From: Lineus longissimus
Taxonomy: Eukaryota > Nemertea > Pilidiophora > Heteronemertea > Lineidae
DNA: 60,000 bases
Assembly (NCBI RefSeq): GCF_910592395.1
Contig: NC_088314.1
Location: 1,614,001-1,674,000 of the forward strand
Reading direction: 5' to 3'
Shown: positions 45,764 to 58,700 of the stretch, piece after piece
Position numbering within the stretch: the first letter of the stretch is position 1
Layout of the letters: every line of letters begins with the position of its first letter
Notes under the pieces: model-generated
Told to the model about the DNA's origin: nothing
Seen by the model: only the letters and a program-made list of their open reading frames with translations
Databases searched by the model: none
Position numbers and translations under genes: made by a program

Positions 45764-45929
45764 AATTCTAAAACACCTTAAGTTTGATATATTTCAGCAT
45801 AATCCACCAATCTGCGATTGACACACTTTAGCCCAAAGTTTGGGTTGTCTCAACACTACCTCTGTGGTCAAAACGAGGCTCATAATCCATTATGAAAATG
45901 AACCATTGTTACTAAGGTGTTTTAGAATT
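45764..45929. mobile_element. 166-bp MITE with 17-bp perfect terminal inverted repeats
   Basis: The left end AATTCTAAAACACCTTA (45764-45780) is the exact reverse complement of the right end (45913-45929). The 132 bp between are AT-rich and non-coding, with a short internal palindrome around CCCAAAGTTTGGG. Size, perfect ends and lack of coding capacity suit a miniature inverted-repeat DNA element moved by a transposase coded elsewhere. Flanks show no obvious target-site duplication, so the superfamily is not assigned. The perfect ends suggest it is not very old. Confidence 0.75.
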
Positions 45930-48900
45930 GTTTAACCAGCCCTCTGCAAAGCCGAACGTGTCCCCATAACCTTTGTATGCCCTCTCCATCTTCATCAAGT
46001 AAAACCAAGATCCTTCTTTGACTGGTTTATGGTCAAGCCAGAAGGTTGTACATTGTACGTAACTAATGTAAACGCATAGATAGTGATAAGAGATTTAAGA
46101 TTGTAAGTTGATTTCAGAGAGTTGATAGTGAATTTAATTTGAAAAGGATTATCCTTTGTTATGAGTGGGACTAATAGAATTGTATGCTGCACCCCAGGGA
46201 TACATGTACTTCAATGCTTTTGTGGGATCGTGTGCTTGTTGATTCAGTCTGTGGCGTGGTACAGAAATGTGATCTTTTATTGTGGTGCTTGTTTGAAGTC
46301 TATATGGGTGTTGTAGTGTAAGGTGTGTATGAATGAGACATGTTGTACAGCGTGATTACGCTCGATACAAACCTTCTGTTGATTTCGAGGTGTCTGTCTT
46401 TGAAGTCAACATTCTGTGACAAAGTGCGTCTAAGACAATTGTACCTCAGGATCAAGAACTGACAGAAACACCAAACTAAATAAGGGAGTGATTTATTCAC
46501 ACTTGTTACATGCAATAATAAAGATGATAACAAAATGTACGACAAGGCGTGTATAGCAATGAGCTGGTGCACGAAGAGTTCATCCGAAATGTCGAAAGCA
46601 TGCCGTCTAGGTCCGCCACGATCCCATAAAGACCCACAGGCCTAGATGGAACCACGCTACGCCAGGAAACATGCTATCCAACAAATCGGCACAAACCTCA
46701 GCAAAACATGCTAAACGCTAGGATATAAGCGGAGCACACTAAACAGTACAGGCGTTCCTGAGATCAGAAGCACAACTTGCCCGGTTCGAAGTGACCAACG
46801 AAGTGATCTAACACATACAAAGTTCAACGCACCCAGTTTATGTAACAGTTTTGAATACAATGCACAGAAAGTCAGCCGAGTCTGAATGAATGAAAAGAAA
46901 GTACAGCCCACTGAATTCCGCTATTGAATAAGCTTAATCCACTCGGAGTCTTTCAATGATCAACAATTACGTTCTTGACAGCCATTGGTCAACTGTAGAA
47001 TTAAGCTGAACAATGACAATACAATGAGCCCACACAATACTACAAAACAGACCCCTTTATAATAGGTAATATACAGGGTGTCCTAATAAAAAGGCAGGGG
47101 CACTTCACACATCCTTAATCGCGGGTCAGGAAAACAGAATTGCTGTTATACACAATGTCGTAGTGGTTACCATGTCTGCTGAAACTCTTAAGTAGTATAT
47201 GTATGTCTGTCTACACAACGGCTCTGTTAATTTATATTCAATAGGTATTTATGCAATTGGGGAAATTTCAATGAACAGCGTAGGTCTTTAAGACTTTAGT
47301 CTTGTCATGACCGTTGAGACGCGATAAATCTGGCGATGTTGGGCCTGATGAAACATTTATTGTCGCAAATAGAGCACTAACCATCTTGATACCCCGCATC
47401 AAAATTCATGTATGCGCTTAACAATCATTAATCTGTCGTCTGTTGTTTACAAATCAGCGTTAATAACAAACAAGAAAAACCGCTGGCGCCATATGGGATA
47501 CAGCCTTCCATAAAGCATGAGGCACATTCATCAAGTACCATCATCATAATCAGTGCCTACTTAACCGTATATATATATCCCCCTTTTCGGAAGCAAGCAG
47601 CCGCTGTATCGCCACCCTCATAAAATTCATGCCTAAGTCATTTTTTGCCAAAATTGGTATTTTCGCCCACAAGACTAAGAGTCACCTGTAGTAAAAGTGA
47701 TTTTAAGTTAAAACTCCATGTCTCATCTCCAAGTGTGTGGGAAGGTCAATGGAATAACTGCCTGGTCAAGCTTGTGACTTAGCCAGATTTACATTATGCC
47801 TGAGACAAACAAATGTGACTTGGGCAGTTTTACATCAAGCAACATGACCGCGAGAAACAGCTCACTCAAGAAAACCTCTCAATCAATGCATTCTTTTCTT
47901 TGATTGGAGACAAACTCTCAAGTGGTAAGTTGGAAAACCCTTTTAATAGTGTTTTTGCCCTTTACTTTGTCATGTTTTATGAGGATGGATGGATCCTTCG
48001 TCAACATCACTAGGCCCGGGGAGAAGGCTGCGGATCCTAGCAGTGCATGATCTGCGGGGCCTGAGATCCCGATTTTGAAAATTCTAGGAAAAACTATATT
48101 TTGCCTGAAAATAGTCAAAAACATTGCTTTTTGTCAACTCTGTGGCTGTCTTGACTCAGCAGTTTCGGGGTATTGTCTAAACTCGATACTAAAGATTACT
48201 TGGGTCTTTGTTTACTGCTCATATGTCATCGCAATGTTTCCTCGCTACTTATGTTTATCTTGGTCCTCCTTTATTCAAGTCTCGTATCTGAAGTGCCGTC
48301 CGATTTATCGGCAATTCAGAGAAGCACAAATTATGAGATTTCTCTTAATAGCAATTAACTTGTCAGTATATGGCTTTAGTGTTTTCTCCGTCATAGCGCT
48401 TTGCGTCACCAGAAGAAAGAAATCTGGTGTCACTGCCCTCATGCTTGGTTTTTCTAGAAATTACGCATCTTGGCAAACGTCTCTCATAAAACTGACTGAA
48501 GTTTTGTGTAACCAGCGATTCGATACTAGACATAGATCAAGTGTCTTTTTATAAATGGTCACCCTCACCAGTGAGTAATGGAAAATAAGAACGATTCAGA
48601 GAAGCGTCTGATATGTATTTCACATATTTGCAGCAACCAACTTCTCAGCAAACGGCTTTAGTGTTGTCTAAGCGAATAATACTTTAGCATTGCTGCATCA
48701 CCCACAAGTCACAATGACCTCATACTTTACTTTTTGTAAAGTCTGGCAATTTGTCAACGATGAAATGTCAAGAAATCTGCGATGTTACTAAGTAAATAGT
48801 AAACATGACCATACAGTTTTGTGATAACAGACTAAAGTCACGTCCTCAAAAGAAAAGGCGAAATGAATATAGAGTCATTGATCCATATCTATTTTATTAA

Positions 48901-49516
48901 TGGCCGCCCTTACCAGAAAGTGATAATAGTGTTTGATTCTGAATCACAAATTTACATCTCAGTTACATCAAGTTGGGTGACTAACGCAGTATTACATTAG
49001 CTTTGGTGTATTATGGCGCCCTAATCAATATAATGAAATAGTTGTAGCCTTTCTTAGATATCATTATATGAAATATGATACATACAAGTTCTAGTCGTGT
49101 GTCAACAAAAAAGTATCTCCACATGACAAAGATTTCGTCATGGGACGGTGAAATGTAGAGATAGAACGGCGATACATTGCTGCTATATTTTTCCCAACGT
49201 TATTGAGAAATTGCAAAATCCAAATCTCCTAATATATTACGTCTACGTACTGCTCTTGTGGAAGCTGATCGCTTTCAGTATTCGTAGAATATTTGGATTG
49301 TAATTTCAGAAACAAGCAGAAATCTCCACTTTCCTGTGCAAAACACGTTCAACAAATGATTTTCTATTTGTTCGGCACGTGCTGCTTTCTGATGTTATCT
49401 TGATTATATACTCGTTTAAGGACTGGAATCGGCGTCAAGCGGTCGCAGAAGTTTGAACAAGATGTTCATCTTTTGTGCCCGGTTTCGCATGTGCATGCCA
49501 TTCCCTGCTTCAACAG
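45930..49516. other. Non-coding stretch
   Basis: No gene is supported. An open frame of 159 codons (48075-48554) has no ATG start and no motif. A TACAGGGTGTCCTAATAAAA word near 47072 resembles transposon ends and is noted as a finding. Weak similarities between 48375 and 48655, and between 48549 and 48895, may be old local duplications. A TATATATATA run precedes a CCCCCTTTTC tract near 47570. Confidence 0.4.
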
Positions 49517-49616
49517 TCGTTCATGCGCATGCCTAACCAGATACAGAGTCTAGAAATTCTGAAAATGAATCCGCCTGATGTCTGTCAATGTTCCAAGGAA
49601 GCCGAAGATCTACAAG
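49517..49616 (+). CDS. Weak candidate exon
   Basis: An acceptor (CCCTGCTTCAACAG) and donor (CTACAAG|GTGAAT) bracket 100 bp that is open in phase 0. It starts SFMRMPNQIQSLEILKMNPP and continues DVCQCSKEAEDLQ. Phase 0 would fit the donor at 43959 if that exon is read as NQRKRTS. The pyrimidine tract is short and the peptide lacks the Ser/Arg character of the main gene. It is kept only as a candidate. Confidence 0.2.
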
Positions 49617-50903
49617 GTGAATACGTTCTCCTTGCCTTAAAGTACTTTTATGAAACGATGGCATGAATGAGTCTCAGCACACTGATCATGGGTTCACAGA
49701 CTCAGATTCCGATCGCACCGATCTGTATGGCTTCCACCAGACACTCAGTCTTCGAGCATTTTTTTCAGATAAAAACGTGCACTTCTATCTACGGACCCGG
49801 AAGTCACAACGCAGGGGATTTAAACAGGCCCACGCTGTGTCTACACTGTTTGCTATCAGTATCATGACCCCACTCACGCTGAGTCAGTCCAAGCACTTAT
49901 CTCAAACGACGCTTTTCCTTCTGGTTTTTTTTGATAACTTGTACCGCTTTTTAAAAATCTTGTACCGTAAACTTGTTTTGATTTGGGATGATGATGGCAG
50001 CATATCAGATAATGATATTTTGGTGGAAAGAAATAACAAATTCATCAGATAACACCTCCTTTTGAGCAAGTCTTGGTCTGTCTTATTAAATCACGCCAAG
50101 ATAAGAGTTCCAACCAAACGTTTGGCTTCAAATTCATGCATTTGTAAACGAAAATGTTCACACCTGTTCAATGCGTATGCATGTCACTTAGTCCTTAAAT
50201 CCTCTTTGCCCTTAACTGACTTGAATAATAGTTGACACTACACCACAAGTAATCATCGAACACATGGAACATCTGTCGCGAGGTTGGCGCATCGGTAACA
50301 CAATTCCACACGCAAGAAAGCTTCCCAAGGATATCAGTGTCGAGGTTGATCATCCGGCGTAGTTGGTAATGTCTTGCGCGGCGTTTCTTACTCACTATTG
50401 CTCTTTATCGGGTAACGGGGTTTTGGCGCAAACTACCTATGACGCTTCCTAGAAGCTCCGCCGATATTCGCCCAGTGATCATATCAGATAGAGTTATCGG
50501 AAATGTGCGGGAGGGGAGCACTCAGTTGAAAATGTGAAGAAGACCAGAGGCTGGCGGATCTAGTTAGAGTTATGTTGGAGCTATTGTTGAATAGGGAACT
50601 TACTGCCAACTGTTGAATGGACACCACAGTAACAGCCCAAAGACAGTTTGCAAATTTTTTCTAGCATAAATTGGATGACATCTCAGTGTTGTGATCGGTT
50701 CAGAGGAAGTTAGGTATTCAACGTGACAGTGTGTTTTCCTTTCTGCCAGTCGAGGTAACAGTGTGGTGTTCTTCTTGAAGTTTTCTCAGTAAACGAGGCG
50801 AAGAGGACAACTGGAAGAAGGGATAGCTAGCTGCGGATAAACTACCGAGACTACACTAATTTGCTTCTTTGGATTTTAAGGATTAATTTCACAGATGAAA
50901 TTA
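49617..50903. other. Non-coding stretch
   Basis: Two overlapping open frames (49663-50052 and 49667-49867) have no recognisable content. Nothing else is supported. Confidence 0.4.
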
Positions 50904-51300
50904 CTCATTCGAACACCAACGATGAGAAAGTTCCCGCGACACCCCACCAAGGTGCTGAAACGTGGAATATCATTGGATACTGCCAACTTCCCTTCGACAG
51001 AGAAAATCGGGGTAGGTCATCGTAGATTTCTAGAAATATGCCATGGTTGAGTAATTGCATACTCATTCGTCTGTCCATACTATAGTTCAATCATTCTTTG
51101 AATATACAGTTGGTTGTATCTTTCATTAGTTGTAGTAGGGTCTGATTGTCCATTAGGCTGGGGTTAAGCAGACTCATTCGAACATGAACGATGAGAAGGT
51201 TCCCGCGATGCCCCGTCAATTTGTTGAAACGTGGAATTCGCATTGGATGCTGCAAGATTCCCTTCGAAAGAGAAAATTGTATATCTCTAGAAATACCATG
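50904..51300. repeat. Diverged duplication spaced 269 bp
   Basis: About 140 bp at 50904-51046 is repeated at 51173-51300. Both start CTCATTCGAACA, share ACGATGAGAA.GTTCCCGCG, GAAACGTGGAAT, CATTGGAT.CTGC and CCCTTCGA.AGAGAAAAT, and end near TCTAGAAATA.CCATG. The second copy lacks about 15 bp near its end. Identity looks near 80 percent by eye. Sequence between the copies is unrelated, so this may be two insertions of one repeat family or a segmental duplication. Confidence 0.85.
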
Positions 51301-53784
51301 ATTTCTGATTGCTCCTTTTCTGCTTAAATGGTTGTACTACGATTCATCTTTTTAACACACGGGTTACACTCACTAAACCTATAAAGAAGGACAAATCCAT
51401 TGTGTGCGTCTGGAATTGCAAAGCAGTTGATTAAAGGCTGTACTAACCGTTGAGAGTTCGAATCGACTGTTCAGACTCGATTATTGCTGTTCCTAATGGC
51501 TGCTCGGGGATGGCTGCCGGTATCACGAGTCTTTGGCAAAAGGGTTTACTCTCTAAAGGACTGACCATGCCAAATACTATTGATAAACTATTTATAAATA
51601 GGGCGAGGATGACGATTCCTCTGAGATGCTGGCATTTTGCCCAAATTAACCTTATGGGTCGTATGTTGAAATATTCAGTCGAAGAGTTCCTCGTCTGTAA
51701 TATATGCTATCAGTCTCCAGTAATATGAAGTGAAGACCAGCAGTAGTATTTACGTTCACCGTTATCAGTGTACAGAATACTGCTTAAACGATTTTCTAAC
51801 TTTTCGACGACGAAACCGACTGTTATATGAAGGCCAAATGCTTCAACAGACTACACATTACCAAAAAAGCAAAGCACCCTACTTAGCATTAATCTTCTTC
51901 TGGCAGCTTATGTCTGCTTACCCCTAGTTCACTGATCATTAACCTTAGAAAGACACACAAGTTACGTCTCGACTAATGGAATACCTTATACGACACCTGT
52001 AAATAAACCAAATTAGCAGTTTTTCTCCTTCGAACTTCATACTAAATTGGGTACGAAAGAATATGCTGTGAAAACATTAATTTATAAGTATGCCTTCTGC
52101 TTAAATCTTTCTGGTTGATTCCCATGGTCATCTAGCAGTCTATAAGGCCACTCTTAACTGACCTTCTTGGTACGGTACGGCACATTGTGCTAACATCAGC
52201 TTGTTCGGGCCGGGAACTTGACATTACACCTTGTGGTGCAACCCAATGCACCATCATTCATCTCTAAAGACTGAGTGATTACATATCACTTCATGAATAC
52301 AATGATTTACGATGTGGTATTTAGTCTAATTATTTCCTTATATTTATTTCATTGTTTCTGTGCAGGCCAGATGACTACATTTTATGTATCTATTTATTGA
52401 TTCTGTTTGAAATGCCTAGTTAAAGATACATAGTAACGTATGAAATTAAGCAACATAAGTCAACCATCTTTGACCTCAAGTCGATAGTCCAACAAGAAAA
52501 CAGCCGACGGATAACTATTCTTCTTACATATTGTAAGAAAAGAAATATGACCATTTTGACATTTGGGGCATATTTTGCCTTCCAATAATCCCACCTTGGG
52601 TCATCTTTCTCACTGCCTCCATTTATTGTTGCAGTACCTACACAAACTATTGGATAAGCTTCAATCAATACCTATCACACTAAATGTCATCATCAATTTT
52701 TTTGTTTCGAATAATGAGCGAGCCGGTATTTCTTGTTTTTGTGCTTGCTGGCACTAACCATTGAGTTCGAAGCAGAGCACGGTGTTAACTTGAATACAAT
52801 GTATGGACCTTATGCGTGTTACAATCGATTGAAAGTAAGTTGGTCATGCCTGAGTATTTCACTCAAGAATCGAACCTACGATCTCTGTTGGGAGGTTAAT
52901 GTAATAGTACACAACTTATCAACCATATTACATAGTTGAAATACTGTCTCACCCCGTCTGTGGTAGTACATATGACCCAGACGTCAACTTTCAAATATGT
53001 ACACGTAATTAGTAGAATAGGTGATATCATTATACTGGCCCATGTATATTTGATGACGAAAACCGTTTGCAAATGTAACTTGACATTTAGGCCAACACCG
53101 GTTGGAAAAGGTTTAGCATCAAGGTGATGTACCTTTCAGGAATCTGTTAGAGGGTAGAGGATATGTTGGCCTTTGGCATTTGGTGAAAAGCTCGATGTCG
53201 CGAAATGGCTAATTACCTTTCATGTGTCTTCCGACACATTTCCAGTATCAATGATTTAAACACTTGCCTAATTATCCCATTGTCCACACGGATGTATTAG
53301 TTCCTTTACTTGAATCATTGATTGATATACCGTGAATTACGAGTGGTCCGCGAACAAAGAGAGCGGAAATGAATGATGAGCATGGTATATGCTTCCACCC
53401 CCGATGCATAGGAATGACTTAGGTTTTCCGAGGATGCAGAAGGTTTGTGTGTCTGCTCCTGGGCGATGATTTTCATCAAGCGTCTTGACATATACCGCGC
53501 TAGGATCTCCGAAGTCCCTCACAGAGAGCTGTGAGAATGCCTGTTGATAAAGGACTCAGGGTAAGAGGATGGTTTCTAGATGACGACGACGGCCCAATCC
53601 GTCTTTTGATGCCTGATGACCGTGTTTTTTTCTGGGATTAGACTGACACCAGAAACTTGGGTCCAATCAAGACTACCAATTTTTTTGCAGTCTCGTTGCC
53701 GGGATTAGAATTAAGCCAAAGACATCTTGTAATAAATTGACTGTTATGTATATGCCGAGAGCTTGGTATTTTTTGCAAGAAATA
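51301..53784. other. Non-coding stretch
   Basis: No gene is supported. A strong acceptor (TTTCATTGTTTCTGTGCAG) ends at 52365, but following frames stop within 20 codons and no donor is present, so it can only be a short terminal exon or a decoy. Confidence 0.45.
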
Positions 53785-53813
53785 ACTAATTGATTCCCAG
53801 TATGTCAATTAGT
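53785..53813. repeat. Short perfect hairpin ACTAATTGA/TCAATTAGT
   Basis: Nine-base complementary arms are separated by 11 bases, and a third related word (ACTAATTG) follows at once. The AT-rich stem has no T-run after it and no gene next to it, so I assign no function. Confidence 0.6.
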
Positions 53814-55663
53814 GACTAATTGGTAACATTGTAGTTTGATAATATCTCCTAGCTCTGCCTGGTGGGCGATGGACCTGGCAACATGCATTAATTCACCGCG
53901 TTCTTGCAACAGCAAGTTTTCTTCATTCACCCTTCAATGTATGTCTTGCATCGCTACTATTGATATCATTTTTGTATTGTTGTACCTACTTGACCCAGCA
54001 ATTTTCTATGAAACAGCGAGAGAGATATTCGTGACGCTCAGAAGCTCGTAATATGTCACTTTTGCACCCAATAAAATCTCGAAATTAGTTGTCATTTGAC
54101 ATTTTGAAGTTCAGCTCAAAGTGAACTTGGTGAACGCCAATACGTTTCACTCTACAGAGGCTTTGGATTCTACACAATCACTATTGTACACAGACAACGC
54201 CGTATCAGATCCACTCAGTTAAGAGAGTAACGTATATAGTTAATCAGATAACGAAATGTCAGTAAATATTCCAGATTGAATTAACTCCATTTTGATTCAG
54301 CATCAAGATGAGAGCATATTGACTACAGTCCTATACTGCTTGTAACCTGTACTTCGTGTGACCCTTAAGATCATGAGGCTAATGTAGACATGAGAGTACA
54401 TGAATGTCAGAGTGCTTTATCTGATCAAAGGGGTATGATCTTGTAGCAGATGAGAGCAGACATCTTGTGTCTTATCGAAGCATAGCCTTAGAGTGAGAGA
54501 TGAATTAGTTGACGCTTTTCAGCCGAATCGTATAATTTATTGCTGACATACGCCCTCCATCATAGTGGCAACCACGCAAGAAATTCTCAAAGTTCTGAAC
54601 CATCTTCTTGACTTTTGATGTAAAGAGAAAAGCGAAACTTACACCAAGTTACGATTATGGTGCTGATTGGGGAAGAACCAGAACTGTTCTTATTACTCTC
54701 GTAATCGAATGGTTCATGTTCTGTTAACTGTTGCCTATCCCTTTCCGGGTACATGTAGGGCTTCAGTTGGTTCTGTTACAAACGGGTTAATGAATTATTA
54801 CCCGGAACAACATAGCATGCAGAACCAGTCATCGAGTACAAGTATTATTTCTTGATATGATGTATGAAACATGATCGCGACTCTACTTCTGAACGACTCC
54901 CACCTTTTCATCTGAATTGTTACTGTTCATATCAGTAGTATTATGGGTCAGTCTCACCTGTTGGTATTGCACGCAACCTGCGCTTGCATACATCGTACGC
55001 AATATCACCACTGATGTCAGTTGAAAATCGATCTTCTACCAACAATGATTTATAATATCTTTTTGAAAACAAATTCTCAACGCTTACCAAATAATATCAG
55101 AACTTATGAGGAGTTACGAGTTGATCATATTATAGTGAGTCTGTCGCCTACAATCGTTTCTCTAATTCAATAAAATGAGTAACGATGAATTTGTATCTCT
55201 GCCATTTGGATCAACTAATTCATGAGAATGATTTGTACTATTAGTTTGTTTGATATCAATTCCTTGAAAGGCTGTGTACACCTGCTCAAGGGACCGCCGT
55301 CCCTTAATTGACAGCCATCATAGATATGATTGGCGTGTAATATGACCGGTAGCCTTAGGCGAAACATCTGGATTATTAATGATATTCGTCATAACAATGC
55401 TGGGGTTCAGCTAGATTGGGCAGCTCCGAGGCATCTAGTATAGAAAATGCCACTCAATCAGGTATAGATGTAATGAACAATGCATTCCACAACATTACCA
55501 AGGATAAGCGGAAGTCCTACGAAGATTCGTTTGTGATTAGTTCAAAACTGGTGCCGTGCCGCAAAAGCAGAATTGAGGGCTCCTGATTGGCGAATAGGTA
55601 CACTGTTTAGGAAATCGATGTTGCTTTTGGAAAGTAGCACTAACATGTCTTTACACTCATTTT
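53814..55663. other. Non-coding stretch
   Basis: No gene, repeat or convincing splice pair is supported. Confidence 0.45.
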
Positions 55664-55770
55664 CCTCTCCGTACTTCTTGTAATGGGTTGTTAATGCCAT
55701 CAAACTGTAGAAACCGCCGTTTCCTCCGTACTTCTTGTAATGTGTCGTTCATGTCATCAGCAATCCATCT
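55664..55770. repeat. 57-bp tandem duplication, partly diverged
   Basis: CCTCTCCGTACTTCTTGTAA and CTCCGTACTTCTTGTAATG recur with 57-bp spacing, each followed by a similar GT(T/C)(A/G)TT.AT(G/T)(C/T)CATCA stretch. It is two copies of a local repeat. Confidence 0.7.
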
Positions 55771-58700
55771 TCATAAAGCTAAGTTAATCAGTAAAGATAT
55801 AAAATGCTGACAAACCAATAAAGGCGTGTGTTATCACACATTACAACGTAAACAAATCAGCAGCGAAATATATGTAAGGAACAATATTAATAGAAAATAT
55901 GCATTATACTAGCACTCCATTGCAAGACAATGAATTCATCTTGTCAGGTCGCTTACGCATCCGCAATGACAATTGCTTTAGTGTTATCCCTGGGGATGCT
56001 TTCAATCTTGATGAAGGCCCCATGTGTCTAACAAGCACTCCATCTGTGATTACGATTACAATTGACCTGTACATTGACGTACATTGGTGCACACTTTGCT
56101 GAGATTATCATGGGCGGATTGTGGCAGAGGTAATGTGGTTATGGAAGTGAAATGCTGTGAATTGAACTCGCCGTGATTGAGAATCTATGTAACTGGAATC
56201 CTTAAATTGAGCGGTGAAATTCTTCCGGCTGGTGGATCGCAAATTCGATGAAATCTTTCGGAGTTGAAAATCCGCCTATTGAATAAAAGACGTCGTTCAG
56301 TCGTGAAAAATATTCAATGTAGTTCGCGTGTTAGCTGCCGGTAATTGTAGTATTTGATGCAGTGGTTGACTTCTAGTTGGTTAATTATTAACAATAATGT
56401 TCACAATATGAATTGAACTGTACTTCATGTCAACCAACTTTTCTCTTTGAAAATATCGTTTCCTCGGTAGATCATTGCAGCGAATTGAATAACATGCAGT
56501 TTGTGAATGAATTCCTATTTTATCATGTACCTTTGCAATTGCATTGGCAATTGTAATAGGAGAGTCTCCTTTCATGATATGAGATGACTGGTTTGATGAA
56601 TACAGTTTCTGGCTTTAGGGCTTTCGAAAGATGGCCGTCATGTGCAAAAAGATGCAGTTTCGATGCAGTCAAATCCATTGAGGGTATTTCAGTACGCAGA
56701 AAAGCAAAACGAATTTGAATTAATTAATAAACTTTTCTATTCTGTGCGCAGGAATGTCAGCATCAGTTTATGCCCCCGAGGAAACGTGTTCATCCTCAGT
56801 ATTTCGTTAAATTAATAATACACAAAATAACATTTTATGAGGAATCTTGAGTAATCATGGGTTTTTTATCAAAAAGGAAACTTTGTTCTTAACCCACAGG
56901 TGATCCATTGGAACTGATCCATTAAACCGACGAATCTACCAGAAACAGTTGCTTGAAACCAATTCAGCACAAAAACTTATGAATTGATGTTATGGCAAGT
57001 TTCAATAATATCGTTCAGGAAAATACAAGGCATCTAAACATGCCACTTAGTTTGAAGTCTTGTTTGCAATATCAGACAATGAAAGCATTGAATCACTGTG
57101 CATCGCCCTTAGTCATGTATTACGTAGCTACCTGGCGATTTCTTTATGAATTATCACTGGAAATGAGCTGATGTAAAGCTGCTATGAAAATATATGATTC
57201 CAAATGTCTGAGCAGCCAACTCGTAATCTAATGCAGGATGGAACTGGTGTGTCTGGAGAAAAGGTCCTCACTGAATACCATGGTCGTTTTCCCAAAACTG
57301 TTTTATTAAGAGAACTTTGGTTGTGTCACATTGAAGCCCTCTGAAACAAAACTTTGATAGTTTTGGGATCTACGCAAGGCCCAAACAGGGCAGATGACGT
57401 TTTCGTAAATTGTCCCATTGAACAAAACTTTACACATTGAGTTACATCTTTCTTTGACAACTTCAAGTTTTGGGTCCACATCCCCACCCGGACTCGTTAT
57501 ACCAAAGAATACGGAGGTTATGGACAGAGTACCTCTGATGGTTCAGAATGGTTAAGGACCTATTTGGGTAAATCACCTCATGTTTTTGTCCCGACGGACC
57601 TCAGTAGTAAATATTTCTACAGATAATGATGACCCCCGGAGATAATTCCTTTTCATACACTAAAGGTAACATTCCAGAATATTTAAATAACATACATTAT
57701 CAACACTTTAATGTCCTTCTCTGTCCACGGGGTGCTCATGTGACCATCTTATGCATTCCTGGCAGCCAAAATATTGACAAAGAAGTCACTCAAGAAAAAG
57801 AAGTCATATCCTTTGAGGTCAGATTTTCCGTTCGGTTGGCCAAGTGTTTGTTTGGGGTGTCAACTTGATTTTAAGCATTGTCTGCATGTTTTGACCCTGG
57901 TCAGATAAAACACACTTTGGTAGGACTTAGCATTTTGAGTGTCTGTAAGCCTTTGTGTCAGAGAAGTAATTAATAGCTAAGGGTTTATGTGTCATTCTTC
58001 ACCGCATTCCGAGTCTTAGGTGTCTCCAAAATGACACTGATCAGGCGGAACTTTCAGAGACGGTCGCTAGGAAGAGTCATCACCTTACGTGATCGGAAGA
58101 GTTTACCGATAAGAGTAGAAGGTTGAATTGACCCAAACGAAATGGTAAAGCTCATGCTTAAGATAAACGTTCGGGTGATTTTTTTACAAGCTTTGCCTAT
58201 TTTCGCGATGTGACGAGAAGTCGGCAGTTCGACAGCCTCACGGAAGTATTCCACTTGTTGTGTGATGTCAATCGGACAACAACAGAAGGTATGATGGCAT
58301 ATTGACATGGTCGCCATGTCACACCTGTTTATAGGACTTCAATACTGGGACCATCGCTTGCATTATTTACTTTCTATTCCAATCTTCTTGGATCCGATAC
58401 AACAACAGAGCTGATCTATTCTTCTCGAAGCGGCTGAGAGGGAATCGTGCCTCGACCTTCCGTCAAGGTGATGCTTCTCGTCGCATTTGAATTCTGCGGA
58501 AAAAGCATCATGATGTAATGTTGACTGGCCGTCATGTTGCTCTGAATAGGAATTCGATCGAGACCACAGACTGTATCTCCTTTCATTATTTACATTGAAA
58601 CCATCTTGAAGCGATAGAATAACAGAACTGGCACTCCATTGTTTATAGAACATCCTTTCACGTGCTTAAAAAGACTTTCGTGGTGAGAAGGCATGATAAA

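Noticed and set aside
48075-48554. 159-codon open frame with hydrophobic stretches
   Set aside because: It has no ATG at its start and no family motif. Length is borderline by chance, and hydrophobic content is expected in T-rich DNA.
51450-51475. B-box-like GAGAGTTCGAATC suggesting a tRNA or SINE
   Set aside because: There is no A box, no cloverleaf and no shared SINE body near it.
53500-53575. Exon-like block ending at CAGG|GTAAGA
   Set aside because: The upstream acceptor lacks a pyrimidine tract, and phase and peptide give no support.
57310-57870. Protein-like reading around 57.3-57.9 kb
   Set aside because: On careful framing there are more stops than first thought, and competing frames look equally good, so there is no support beyond chance.
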